NCBI GenBank assembly: GCA_028683025.1
Contig: JAJRAB010000102.1
Location: forward strand, 1 to 5,941
Direction: 5' to 3'
Source: Candidatus Methanomethylicus sp.
GTDB taxonomy: Archaea; Thermoproteota; Methanomethylicia; Methanomethylicales; Methanomethylicaceae
Length of the DNA: 5,941 bases
Part shown: positions 1 to 4,387 of the stretch, one piece after another
Layout: each line of letters begins with the position of its first letter
Numbering within the stretch: position 1 is the stretch's first letter
Notes under the pieces: model-generated
Databases searched by the model: none
Told to the model about the DNA's origin: nothing
What the model saw: the letters and a program-made list of their open reading frames with translations, nothing else
Translations under genes and position numbers: made by a program

Positions 1-35
1 TTTCCTTCCTCTGGAACGGCAAACGCCAGGATTTG

Positions 36-46
36 GATTATAAGGG
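36..46 (+). promoter_or_regulatory. TATA-like box upstream of the CDGSH gene
   Basis: An AT-rich box (gattataagg, around 36-45) would place a transcript start near position 66. That gives a short leader containing GGAG at 80-83 and GGGTG at 96-100 before the candidate ATG codons at 87 and 108. A second AT-rich box (tattataatt, 69-78) could place initiation nearer 100. The assignment rests only on base composition and spacing. Confidence 0.4.
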
Positions 47-107
47 TAAACGATTTTTTTCAGTAAGAGTATTATAATTGGAGCAAATGAAAACTGGGTG
101 CGCGTTT

Positions 108-809
108 ATGGGAAAAACAAAACCAAAGATAATGGTAACCAAGGATGGGCCCTACCTGGTATCAGGAGGTTTGCCCATTGACAAACAGATCATAGGCATT
201 GGCAAGGAGAACGAGCCGGAGGTCTGGATCCAAGGCGGAACAGTGCCAGCTGGCGACACCTGCTCACTTTGCAGGTGCGGTCAGTCGGGGAAAAAGCCCT
301 TCTGCGATGGTGCCCATGCAAAGGTTGGGTTCAAGGGAACCGAGAAAGCAAGCCGTAAGCCCTATGATGAGCAGGCGCAGATAAACGAGGGGCCAACCCT
401 CAAGCTCAAGGATGCCACAGCCCTCTGTGCGGCAGCCAGGTTCTGTCATAGGGGAGGGGGAACCTGGGAGCTCACGCACCATTCGGACAACCTAAAGTCT
501 CGGCAACTCGCTATCGAGGAAGCCTGCCAGTGCCCTTCAGGCAGGCTGACCGAATGCGATAAGAAGACCGGGAAGATTTTTGAGCCGGAATACGGCAGGT
601 CCATCAGCCTAATAGAGGATCCCCAGAACAAGTGCAGTGGACCCATATGGCTCAGGGGAGGGATCCTAGTGGAATCGGCAGATGGCAAAGCCTATGAGGT
701 TCGGAACCGTCAGACCCTCTGCCGGTGTGGCAAATCTGAGAACAAGCCATTCTGCGATGGAACCCACATGGAAATAGGTTTCAGCGACGGTGATGAGTCA
801 ATCAAATAG
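108..809 (+). CDS. Double-CDGSH iron-sulfur protein with Cys-rich CPSG centre
   Basis: Predicted cytoplasmic redox or electron-transfer protein of about 233 residues; no signal peptide or membrane segment is visible. Numbered from ATG 108, the first CDGSH motif has the C-x-C-x8-C-x3-H pattern at C55, C57, C66 and H70. The second has it at C205, C207, C216 and H220. In the CDGSH (mitoNEET-like) family these three Cys and one His bind a 2Fe-2S cluster. Between them lies a Cys-rich section (C107, C113, C140, C142, C150, C176) including CPSG at 142-145, which resembles the divergent 4Fe-4S domain often paired with CDGSH motifs in prokaryotes. A third cluster is inferred, not shown. The start is uncertain: TTG 78, ATG 87 (GGAG at 80-83, only 3 nt away) and ATG 108 (GGGTG at 96-100, 7 nt away) are all in frame. 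I prefer 108 because the protein then begins just before the usual PKI-V-KDGPYLVSG opening. Substrate and partner are unknown; the gene looks monocistronic. Confidence 0.9.
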   Translation: MGKTKPKIMVTKDGPYLVSGGLPIDKQIIGIGKENEPEVWIQGGTVPAGDTCSLCRCGQSGKKPFCDGAHAKVGFKGTEKASRKPYDEQAQINEGPTLKLKDATALCAAARFCHRGGGTWELTHHSDNLKSRQLAIEEACQCPSGRLTECDKKTGKIFEPEYGRSISLIEDPQNKCSGPIWLRGGILVESADGKAYEVRNRQTLCRCGKSENKPFCDGTHMEIGFSDGDESIK

Positions 810-859
810 AGCACATGAGGAGAGGCGAGGCATCAAGGACAAGCCCCCTTTAGCTCCCC

Positions 860-866
860 TTTTTTT
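860..866 (+). terminator. Poly-T terminator after CDGSH gene
   Basis: A run of seven T preceded by C-rich sequence (tcccc) lies 50 nt after the stop codon at 807-809. Archaeal RNA polymerase commonly terminates at such T tracts without a hairpin, and I see no clear stem just upstream. Confidence 0.5.
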
Positions 867-970
867 AATAACTATCCGACCCAATTCCATGAATGAGAGA
901 CCATAGTCTCCCGAAAGTAATCGCTTTTCTTAAAAAAACCAGAGTTTTTATCAATTTTTTTTTAGCTACG

Positions 971-993
971 TTTTAAATATTAAAAAAGGGAGG
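971..993 (+). promoter_or_regulatory. AT-rich box and GGGAGG upstream of coiled-coil gene
   Basis: A TATA-like tttaaatatt lies at 972-981 and a strong Shine-Dalgarno-like GGGAGG at 988-993. Their arrangement is awkward. Initiation about 26 nt past the box would start the RNA near 1002 and exclude GGGAGG. If instead an upstream AT stretch (about 944-951) is the promoter, GGGAGG is transcribed but sits 21 nt before the TTG at 1015, too far for a normal site. Confidence 0.35.
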
Positions 994-1014
994 CATAACT
1001 GGGTCGGATTTACC

Positions 1015-1617
1015 TTGGTAGAAAGTATAGCGGCGTTGGTTGAAGAGGAAGAGACGGCTGAAAAATCCAAGCCCAAAGCCAAAAGGCTTACTTCCCAGAA
1101 TGTTTGGGAAGAGATTAACCTATTGAATGACAAAGTCGATTCACTGACCGCAAGGGTTGAGGCACTCGATATTCTCAGTGTAAAGATGGATAAGGTCGAA
1201 AAGAAAGTGGATTCGCTCGCTTCATTGGGAACCAAAATAGATACAGTGAACGCAAAGGTTGGTTCTGCTGATTCCGTGAACGGCAAGGTGGATGCGGTGG
1301 GCGCAAAGATCGATACCATTAGCACCGAAGTTTCATCTCTTGGCAACATTGGCGCGAAGGTGGATTCATTGGGCGCCCGAGTGGATTCGCTGGCCACAAA
1401 AATTGAGCAGAAAGAATCAGTACCAGAGAAACAGAGTGCGTTGTCCGGACTGTTTACCGTGGGGGCAGCCGTGGCAGCAGTTGGCGCAGCATTGCTAGCA
1501 ATTCCTCAGGCGATTGTCGGTGTCGGTCTGGGCCTCCTTGGCGCTGGTGCAGTTGTCAGCGTCTTTAGTGGCTTAAAGCTCTGGGGCAAAAATCTTTGGA
1601 AGAAAAAGAAAGGATAA
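1015..1617 (+). CDS. Repetitive coiled-coil protein with C-terminal membrane hairpin
   Basis: I do not recognise a named family. The 200-residue product has an acidic then basic N-terminus (1-25) and a helical linker with W31. Residues 40-132 form a degenerate repeat region: units begin K-(V/M/I)-D at K40, K57, K74, K91 and K115, so the first three are 17 residues and the fourth is 24. Hydrophobic residues fall at coiled-coil spacing. Residues 143-188 form two glycine/alanine-rich hydrophobic segments, consistent with a membrane hairpin, followed by a basic tail (WKKKKG). The likely role is a membrane-anchored rod or spacer on the cytoplasmic side, by inference only. The start is TTG 1015 because no ATG or GTG occurs in frame near it (next Met is residue 58); the Shine-Dalgarno sequence is badly spaced. 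The reverse strand is also open here, as expected from the repeats. The gene is single and followed by a strong T-rich tract. Confidence 0.75.
   Translation: MVESIAALVEEEETAEKSKPKAKRLTSQNVWEEINLLNDKVDSLTARVEALDILSVKMDKVEKKVDSLASLGTKIDTVNAKVGSADSVNGKVDAVGAKIDTISTEVSSLGNIGAKVDSLGARVDSLATKIEQKESVPEKQSALSGLFTVGAAVAAVGAALLAIPQAIVGVGLGLLGAGAVVSVFSGLKLWGKNLWKKKKG
1132..1410 (+). repeat. Degenerate 51-base tandem repeats encoding coiled-coil units
   Basis: Five consecutive units start at 1132, 1183, 1234, 1285 and 1357, each encoding K-(V/M/I)-D-x-(L/V) followed by a second (V/I)-x-x-(L/I/A) step. The first three are 51 bases and the fourth is 72 (one extra heptad, 21 bases). DNA-level identity is partial, with gtggattc and gcaaag words recurring, so the repeat is old or held by protein structure. 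Confidence 0.7.
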
Positions 1618-1640
1618 ATGCTTTCAAAGACTTTGCCTCA

Positions 1641-1700
1641 GTTTTTTTGTCTTTCTTTTTTCCCTGGTTTTTTGGTTTTGGCGTTTTTATTTTCATCCTT
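1641..1700 (+). terminator. T-rich terminator tract after coiled-coil gene
   Basis: Several T runs follow within 80 bases of the stop codon: T7 at 1642-1648, T7 at 1655-1661, T6 at 1668-1673 and T5 at 1684-1688. Closely spaced T runs on the non-template strand are the usual archaeal termination signal. No strong hairpin precedes them. Confidence 0.6.
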
Positions 1701-1722
1701 CTCCTGAAGTTTTTCAGCGATA

Positions 1723-1750
1723 AAACCGATCCATTAAGGCCTATCGGTTT
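1723..1750. repeat. Perfect 8-base inverted repeat (possible operator)
   Basis: aaaccgat (1723-1730) and atcggttt (1743-1750) are exact reverse complements around a 12-base spacer that contains the palindrome aggcct. The element lies between the T-rich end of the coiled-coil gene and the promoter of the DUF6506 gene. It could be an operator or an RNA hairpin. No T run follows it on the plus strand, so an intrinsic terminator in that direction is unlikely. Confidence 0.4.
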
Positions 1751-1805
1751 CACATGAGATGCGATGAAAGGGGATTTGGTTCAATTTGCCTGACCAAGCC
1801 CCACA

Positions 1806-1847
1806 ACTATTATGCCATTTGCTGTTCATGTAATTATCCGGAGAGGT
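1806..1847 (+). promoter_or_regulatory. TATA-like box and strong ribosome binding site for DUF6506 gene
   Basis: An AT-rich ctattatg (1807-1814) would start transcription near 1834. GGAGAGGT at 1840-1847 is a good Shine-Dalgarno match 7 nt before ATG 1855. This supports 1855 as the ancestral start even though that ATG is out of frame with the conserved body. A second ATG at 1848 is followed at once by TAA. Confidence 0.55.
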
Positions 1848-1854
1848 ATGTAAA

Positions 1855-2183
1855 ATGGCAGGAAAAAGTTCAAGGCAGCATTCATCGCCCATGTCCCTGA
1901 CACCGATCCATTGAAGCACAGGAGCGTGCTGAAGACAGCGCTCTATGAACTCACGAGCGTCCTTGTGAAGGATGATGACGATGCGGTAAAGGTCTGCAGG
2001 GAACTTGCTGAGAAAGATGGCATCCAGTCAATAGTGCTCTGCCCGGGCTTCACACATCAAGCCATAGCCAGAATTGCAGATGCCACTGGAAAGGGAGTGG
2101 GCATATGTGTTGCCAGAGGGGACGGCCCAAGGAACCAGATTTCGATTCTGGCAATGAAAGGGGCGGGATGGTTCAAGGGATAA
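1855..2183 (+). CDS. DUF6506 family protein, apparent frameshift near the start
   Basis: Small soluble protein of unknown function, recognised from memory as the DUF6506 family (about 100 residues). The body (read in frame from 1866) has the opening FKAAFIAHVPDTDPLKHRSV, a central LCPGFTHQAIARIAD segment and an ARGDGP loop near the C-terminus. The in-frame body has no ATG, GTG or TTG until TTG 1911, which would remove the whole first strand. The well-placed ATG 1855 (GGAGAGGT upstream) encodes MAGK and then enters the wrong frame at an A5 run (1863-1867), reaching a stop at 1912-1914. One extra A, or a -1 slip on AAA-AGT, restores a 109-residue protein MAGKKFKAAF... It may be a homopolymer sequencing error, a recent pseudogene or recoding. 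If the gene is intact as given, translation would have to begin at TTG 1911. Family assignment is fairly sure; state of the gene is unclear. Confidence 0.75.
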
Positions 2184-2350
2184 AAAAATCTATTGAGCTA
2201 AAGCCAAGTTAAATTTCGGGCATTAGTTATGGAACCCATAGGGGCAATTAAAATGCGCTCCCATTTAGTTGTAGTTGCATTGGGCGTGAACTGGAGCGTA
2301 AAAGCTAATGGGGGTCATTTAACTTTTTAATGATTGATAGCATATCATCC
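2184..2350. other. Spacer with possible alternative RNA stems
   Basis: No convincing gene lies between the DUF6506 stop and the next promoter. Visible structure: a short hairpin tatgg-aac-ccata (2228-2240); cgctcc (2256-2261) complementary to ggagcg (2293-2298); and an overlapping alternative pairing of cccatttag (2260-2268) with ctaatggg (about 2305-2312), followed by T5 at 2324-2328. The two larger pairings exclude each other. A 25-codon ATG frame from 2253 also fits here but has no independent support. The region may act as a 3' end or a small RNA. Confidence 0.3.
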
Positions 2351-2358
2351 TATAAGCC
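2349..2358 (+). promoter_or_regulatory. TATA box for leaderless small coiled-coil gene
   Basis: cctataagcc centres near 2353, about 27 nt upstream of the A of ATG 2380. This is the spacing expected if transcription begins at the start codon. There is no Shine-Dalgarno sequence before that ATG, which agrees with a leaderless message and argues against the in-frame TTG at 2374. Confidence 0.55.
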
Positions 2359-2379
2359 CAGGGCGAACTGCAATTGAGC

Positions 2380-2643
2380 ATGGAAAAAATGGAAAGGGAT
2401 TCATCGATCAAGGATCTCAGCAGCAAATTGGATCAGATACTAAACAGGCTCGATTTTCTCGAGAAGGTGATCCTTGACAAGCCCCAGTATTCAGGCCTAG
2501 CCACATCACTGCAGATGGCCAGGGAGGATGCCCAAAGGCTAAGTCAAGCGTATGACAGCGCAAGGGCACATCTCTGGTCATTTGTTAAAGAAGCCGGCTC
2601 CAAAGAAAGGACTGTTTCCAGATTAGGGGAAACTGAGAATTAG
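2380..2643 (+). CDS. Small coiled-coil protein of unknown function
   Basis: An 87-residue protein I cannot assign to a named family. Residues 8-32 form a clean heptad coiled coil with hydrophobic residues at I10, L13, L17, I20, L24, L27 and I31 (alternating 3 and 4 spacing). It breaks at DKPQYSG (33-39), and a second helix follows (about 40-72) with M46, A51, L54, Y58, A61, L65, F68 and V69. The overall picture is a helical hairpin or short oligomeric bundle. The tail (73-87) is charged and probably disordered. No signal peptide or membrane segment is visible. ATG 2380 is chosen over TTG 2374 because the TATA-like box is 27 nt upstream. The gene is flanked by its own promoter and a weak T tract, so it appears to be transcribed alone. 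Small proteins of this form often serve as adaptors or regulators, but nothing here says which. Confidence 0.7.
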   Translation: MEKMERDSSIKDLSSKLDQILNRLDFLEKVILDKPQYSGLATSLQMAREDAQRLSQAYDSARAHLWSFVKEAGSKERTVSRLGETEN

Positions 2644-2698
2644 AAATGTGCGTCCAGCTAGTTGTAAAGACCCAGATCGAATTGAAAACAAATATACC

Positions 2699-2706
2699 CT
2701 TTTTAT
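2699..2706 (+). terminator. Possible T-tract terminator
   Basis: ctttttat lies 56 nt after the stop of the small coiled-coil gene and could end its transcript. A short perfect hairpin, attgc-aaa-gcaat (2716-2728), follows it in the space between this gene and the convergent dodecin gene. Confidence 0.35.
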
Positions 2707-2748
2707 TTCATGCCTATTGCAAAGCAATGTGTGCCTAATGCAGAATTG

Positions 2749-2755
2749 AAAAAAA
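2749..2755 (-). terminator. Poly-T terminator after dodecin gene
   Basis: Seven A on the plus strand read as seven T on the minus strand, starting 18 nt past the dodecin stop codon. This fits an archaeal T-tract terminator. Confidence 0.5.
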
Positions 2756-2772
2756 TGTATGGGATTGGTTTT

Positions 2773-2979
2773 TTATTCGCGCTGGACGACGAAGGCAATT
2801 TTCACGACGGCACGGTATTCTACGATCTTGTTGTTTTCAACCTTGGCTGTGAACCGCTCCACATGGACTGACTTTATGTTCCTTACGGTCTTTCCTGCCT
2901 CTTCGATGGCATTCTTAGTTGCGTCTTCCCAGTTCATTTGTGAGCTGCCGATCAGTTCCACAATTTTCACAATTGTCAA
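2773..2979 (-). CDS. Dodecin, flavin-binding storage protein
   Basis: A 68-residue protein matching the dodecin family in length and pattern. Dodecins assemble as hollow dodecamers in the cytoplasm and hold riboflavin-type flavins, limiting light damage and free-flavin reactivity. The fold is one helix packed on a three-stranded sheet. Strand 1 is TIVKIVELIGSS (2-13), the helix runs from about 17 to 31 (WEDATKNAIEEAGKT), strand 2 is IKSVHVERFTAKVEN (35-49) and strand 3 is KIVEYRAVVKIAFVV (51-65). W17 matches the Trp that stacks on flavin in known dodecins. The position after the conserved Tyr is R56, where the best-studied members have a flavin-contacting Gln; Arg is, as I recall, not rare there. 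The start is TTG 2979, since an upstream ATG is lacking and GTG at codon 4 would trim strand 1. An AT-rich box (plus-strand 3007-3016) sits about 32 nt upstream, so it may be transcribed separately from the CFI-box gene 84 nt upstream on the same strand. Confidence 0.92.
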   Translation of the reverse strand: MTIVKIVELIGSSQMNWEDATKNAIEEAGKTVRNIKSVHVERFTAKVENNKIVEYRAVVKIAFVVQRE

Positions 2980-3006
2980 GTCTGCTCGCCCCTGCTGATA
3001 ACTCGC

Positions 3007-3023
3007 AATTTAAACTATTATAG
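3007..3023 (-). promoter_or_regulatory. AT-rich promoter-like region of dodecin gene
   Basis: Read on the minus strand this is ctataatagtttaaatt. Its nearer part centres about 32 nt upstream of TTG 2979, giving a leader of only a few nucleotides. No good Shine-Dalgarno sequence is present (only ggggcgag). Confidence 0.4.
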
Positions 3024-3063
3024 TGTTCCGCTGGAGGGAGAGGGCTCAATTCCAGACTGCAAG

Positions 3064-3546
3064 CTATTGGTGAGCCTTCCAATGGTGCTTGGAGTCTTTC
3101 ACTGCCTCAACCAAAGGATCGATCATGAATTTCCTTAAAAATTTCTTTAAGATCGAATGGTTCGCGATGAATATTGCAATTGGAGGGCTAGCCCAATAGT
3201 AGAAACGAACCAGCACATTACCAACCAAGTTTCTGGAGATGAACTCATCCCTGAAATCCCGCAAGACGTCGATCTTAGGCTCCGCTGGAGTTCCATAAAC
3301 TGCGGTTGCGATGAAGCAGGGGTCGATGACCCGGTAGCTTTGATTGGAGTTGTTTTCGACGCCATAGTTCCCTCCCGAGTTGTCTGGATCTGGACCGTCA
3401 ACAAAATATTCCGAATCGAATCCTGACCCACCGCAGCGCGGGCAGGTGCGGATGGCATCGGTCCCTGAAGACGTGTGGACGGAAATCTCCCCTGACCCTT
3501 TGCATTGGGAACAAATGTGCTTGACCTTTCGTCTCATAAATGCCAT
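3064..3546 (-). CDS. CFI-box-CTERM protein with paired CxxCxGxG zinc motifs
   Basis: A 160-residue protein of unknown role in two parts. The N-terminus has two DnaJ-like zinc motifs: C12-x-x-C15-x-G-x-G and C35-x-x-C38-x-G-x-G, 20 residues apart, expected to bind one Zn together. A flexible acidic, Asn/Gly-rich linker (44-70) follows. The C-terminus (77-147) matches the CFI-box domain: CFIATAVYG at 77-85, an LRDFRDEFI helix at 95-103, N106 and G109, then VRFYYWASPPIA (113-124) and a closing amphipathic helix. This domain is known as a C-terminal module on otherwise unrelated prokaryotic proteins; its function is unsettled. The helix at 109-129 is fairly hydrophobic and may sit at a membrane. 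ATG 3546 is favoured because a TATA-like box lies about 24 nt upstream. The gene is 84 nt before the dodecin gene on the same strand, but no functional link is evident. Confidence 0.85.
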   Translation of the reverse strand: MAFMRRKVKHICSQCKGSGEISVHTSSGTDAIRTCPRCGGSGFDSEYFVDGPDPDNSGGNYGVENNSNQSYRVIDPCFIATAVYGTPAEPKIDVLRDFRDEFISRNLVGNVLVRFYYWASPPIAIFIANHSILKKFLRKFMIDPLVEAVKDSKHHWKAHQ

Positions 3547-3563
3547 CTAATTATGCAGAGCCA

Positions 3564-3584
3564 AGTTATAAAAAGTTATAAAGA
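3564..3584 (-). promoter_or_regulatory. Tandem TATA-like boxes of the CFI-box gene
   Basis: On the plus strand gttataaa occurs twice (3565-3572 and 3575-3582), so on the minus strand two ttttataac-like boxes lie in tandem. The nearer one centres about 24 nt upstream of ATG 3546, fitting a leaderless start; the farther centres about 33 nt upstream. Either could be used. Confidence 0.55.
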
Positions 3585-3653
3585 TCGGAGGGGCGTGGCT
3601 TAGGGCTTAATAGAACCATTAACGAATCATGATCACTGCGGAATGATGGAAGT

Positions 3654-3836
3654 ATGGAGGATGAAAAAACCGAAAGAAAAGCCATAAATCCCTATTGGGT
3701 AGGTGGCATGTTCATCGCATACTGCGTAAGGCAAGGATGGTTGGATCAACTAGGAAGTGGTGGCAAGGGAACTAGGTGGTTCCCAACTGAAAAAGGAAGA
3801 AAGGAGATGAAAGAAAAATTTGGTATTGAGCTTTGA
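3654..3836 (+). CDS. Small winged-helix-like protein, 60 residues
   Basis: No named family is recognised. The last 40 residues look like the end of a winged helix-turn-helix domain: a helix (about 16-28, ending in RQGWLDQL), a Gly-rich turn GSGGKGTR (34-41), an aromatic strand RWFPT (41-45) and a final helix EKGRKEMKEKFGI (46-58). In many archaeal winged-helix regulators the phrase T-x-K-G-R-K sits exactly at this wing-to-helix step. With only 60 residues there is no room for a full three-helix domain, so it may be a minimal DNA-binding protein, a decayed fragment or a stand-alone small protein. The start at ATG 3654 has only weak purine-rich sequence before it; ATG 3643 and 3646 are in another, quickly closed frame. 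A weak AT box at 3606-3613 may be the promoter. It is convergent with the DUF1294 gene. Confidence 0.55.
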   Translation: MEDEKTERKAINPYWVGGMFIAYCVRQGWLDQLGSGGKGTRWFPTEKGRKEMKEKFGIEL

Positions 3837-3900
3837 TAAAAATGAAGCTAATTAACATGGCTTTAAAATTGGGATAAATGCGCTTGAACTTATAAGGGTT

Positions 3901-4167
3901 TCAAATGAAATGGAAGTAAATTATCAGCAGCAATTGCAGGAGCATAAAAATCGGAACCAGGATAAATTTGGCTTTGCGGGTCTTGTGCCTGAAAAAAAGC
4001 ATACCTGCATAGGCGCCAAAGGGTCCAAAAAAAGAAACCAGAAGAAGTTGTGATTCCGGAATCCTCCGTGCTCCCCGCATACTGTTCAGTTTATCCATCC
4101 CAAACATTAGCAGGGAAGCAAAGTTCAATGCGATGCCCACAACCATCAGAAGCGTGATTTGAACCAT
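3901..4167 (-). CDS. DUF1294 family small membrane protein
   Basis: An 88-residue integral membrane protein with three hydrophobic segments (about 3-22, 39-58 and 68-87). Two charged loops carry the family signature: GMDKLNSMRGARRIPES at 23-39, and GPFGAYAGMLFFRHKTRKAKF at 48-68, where the RHKTRK block is the hallmark. Length is normal for stand-alone DUF1294 proteins; the function of the family is not established. ATG 4167 is chosen because it precedes the first membrane segment and an AT-rich box (plus-strand 4191-4200, minus aacttaattg) lies about 28 nt upstream with no Shine-Dalgarno sequence, as in a leaderless gene. It diverges from the EamA transporter gene. I see no T-tract of note after its stop. 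Confidence 0.88.
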   Translation of the reverse strand: MVQITLLMVVGIALNFASLLMFGMDKLNSMRGARRIPESQLLLVSFFGPFGAYAGMLFFRHKTRKAKFILVPIFMLLQLLLIIYFHFI

Positions 4168-4356
4168 GAAATGGGATATGTGAGCGGAACCAATTAAGTT
4201 TGAACCATAAGCACATGGATCCAGATGCCTTGCACTAACGCCTGAGCTCTTGGTCGCTAAATCTTATGGTATTTTCTTCCTTGGCTCCTTTTCGATGCAA
4301 TCAGCTCGCATTTGATAATTGCTTGAGTGGGTTTGGCAATACCAAAATGGTTTAAC
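4168..4356. other. Divergent promoter region between DUF1294 and EamA genes
   Basis: No gene is seen in this spacer. It holds the AT-rich box of the DUF1294 gene at its left. Near the right end it has two overlapping small inverted repeats: tttgg-caata-ccaaa (4332-4346) and acca-aaa-tggt (4341-4351), directly upstream of the EamA TATA-like box. gcaat and attgc at about 4290-4322 form another weak pair. A frame from TTG 4319 reads into the transporter but would add a non-family leader. Confidence 0.4.
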
Positions 4357-4366
4357 CTTTTATCAA
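4357..4366 (+). promoter_or_regulatory. TATA-like box of EamA gene (leaderless)
   Basis: cttttatcaa centres near 4361, about 26-27 nt upstream of the A of ATG 4388. With no Shine-Dalgarno sequence in between, the message is probably leaderless. This decides the start in favour of ATG 4388 over TTG 4319. Confidence 0.55.
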
Positions 4367-4387
4367 ACGTTTCCCAGACATCTTACT

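Larger units (their letters stand above)
810..1014. other. Intergenic spacer with a distant inverted repeat
   Basis: This 205-base non-coding gap holds the T7 tract at 860-866, a small hairpin (gagac 897-901, loop cata, gtctc 906-910) and a T-rich stretch at 945-963. A perfect 10-base inverted repeat (atccgaccca at 874-883, tgggtcggat at 1000-1009) spans most of it. No reading frame here looks coding. The right end carries the promoter and leader of the coiled-coil gene: AT-rich box at 971-981 and GGGAGG at 988-993. Confidence 0.5.

Noticed and set aside
139..150. 12-base word ccaaggatgggc shared with 5844-5855
   Set aside because: About one 12-base repeat is expected by chance in a window this size, and the first copy sits in conserved coding sequence.
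264..688. Reverse-strand frames inside the CDGSH gene
   Set aside because: They lie antisense to two intact CDGSH motifs and have no recognisable protein character.
966..1397. Long reverse-strand frame (143 codons) opposite the coiled-coil gene
   Set aside because: It mirrors the repeats of the forward gene, gives a Ser/Thr/Phe-rich sequence with no fold pattern, and lacks a credible start region.
2253..2330. 25-codon frame MRSHLVVVALGVNWSVKANG... in a spacer
   Set aside because: Frames of this length arise often by chance; the GGGG upstream is weak evidence and no family similarity is evident.
2649..2788. Inverted pair cgtccagc (2649-2656) and gctggacg (2781-2788) flanking the convergent gene ends
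   Set aside because: Eight bases at this distance is within chance expectation, and the right copy lies in dodecin coding sequence.
3157..3458. Frames on both strands overlapping the CFI-box gene
   Set aside because: The CFI-box and zinc motifs are unambiguous in the chosen frame; the others are shadows.
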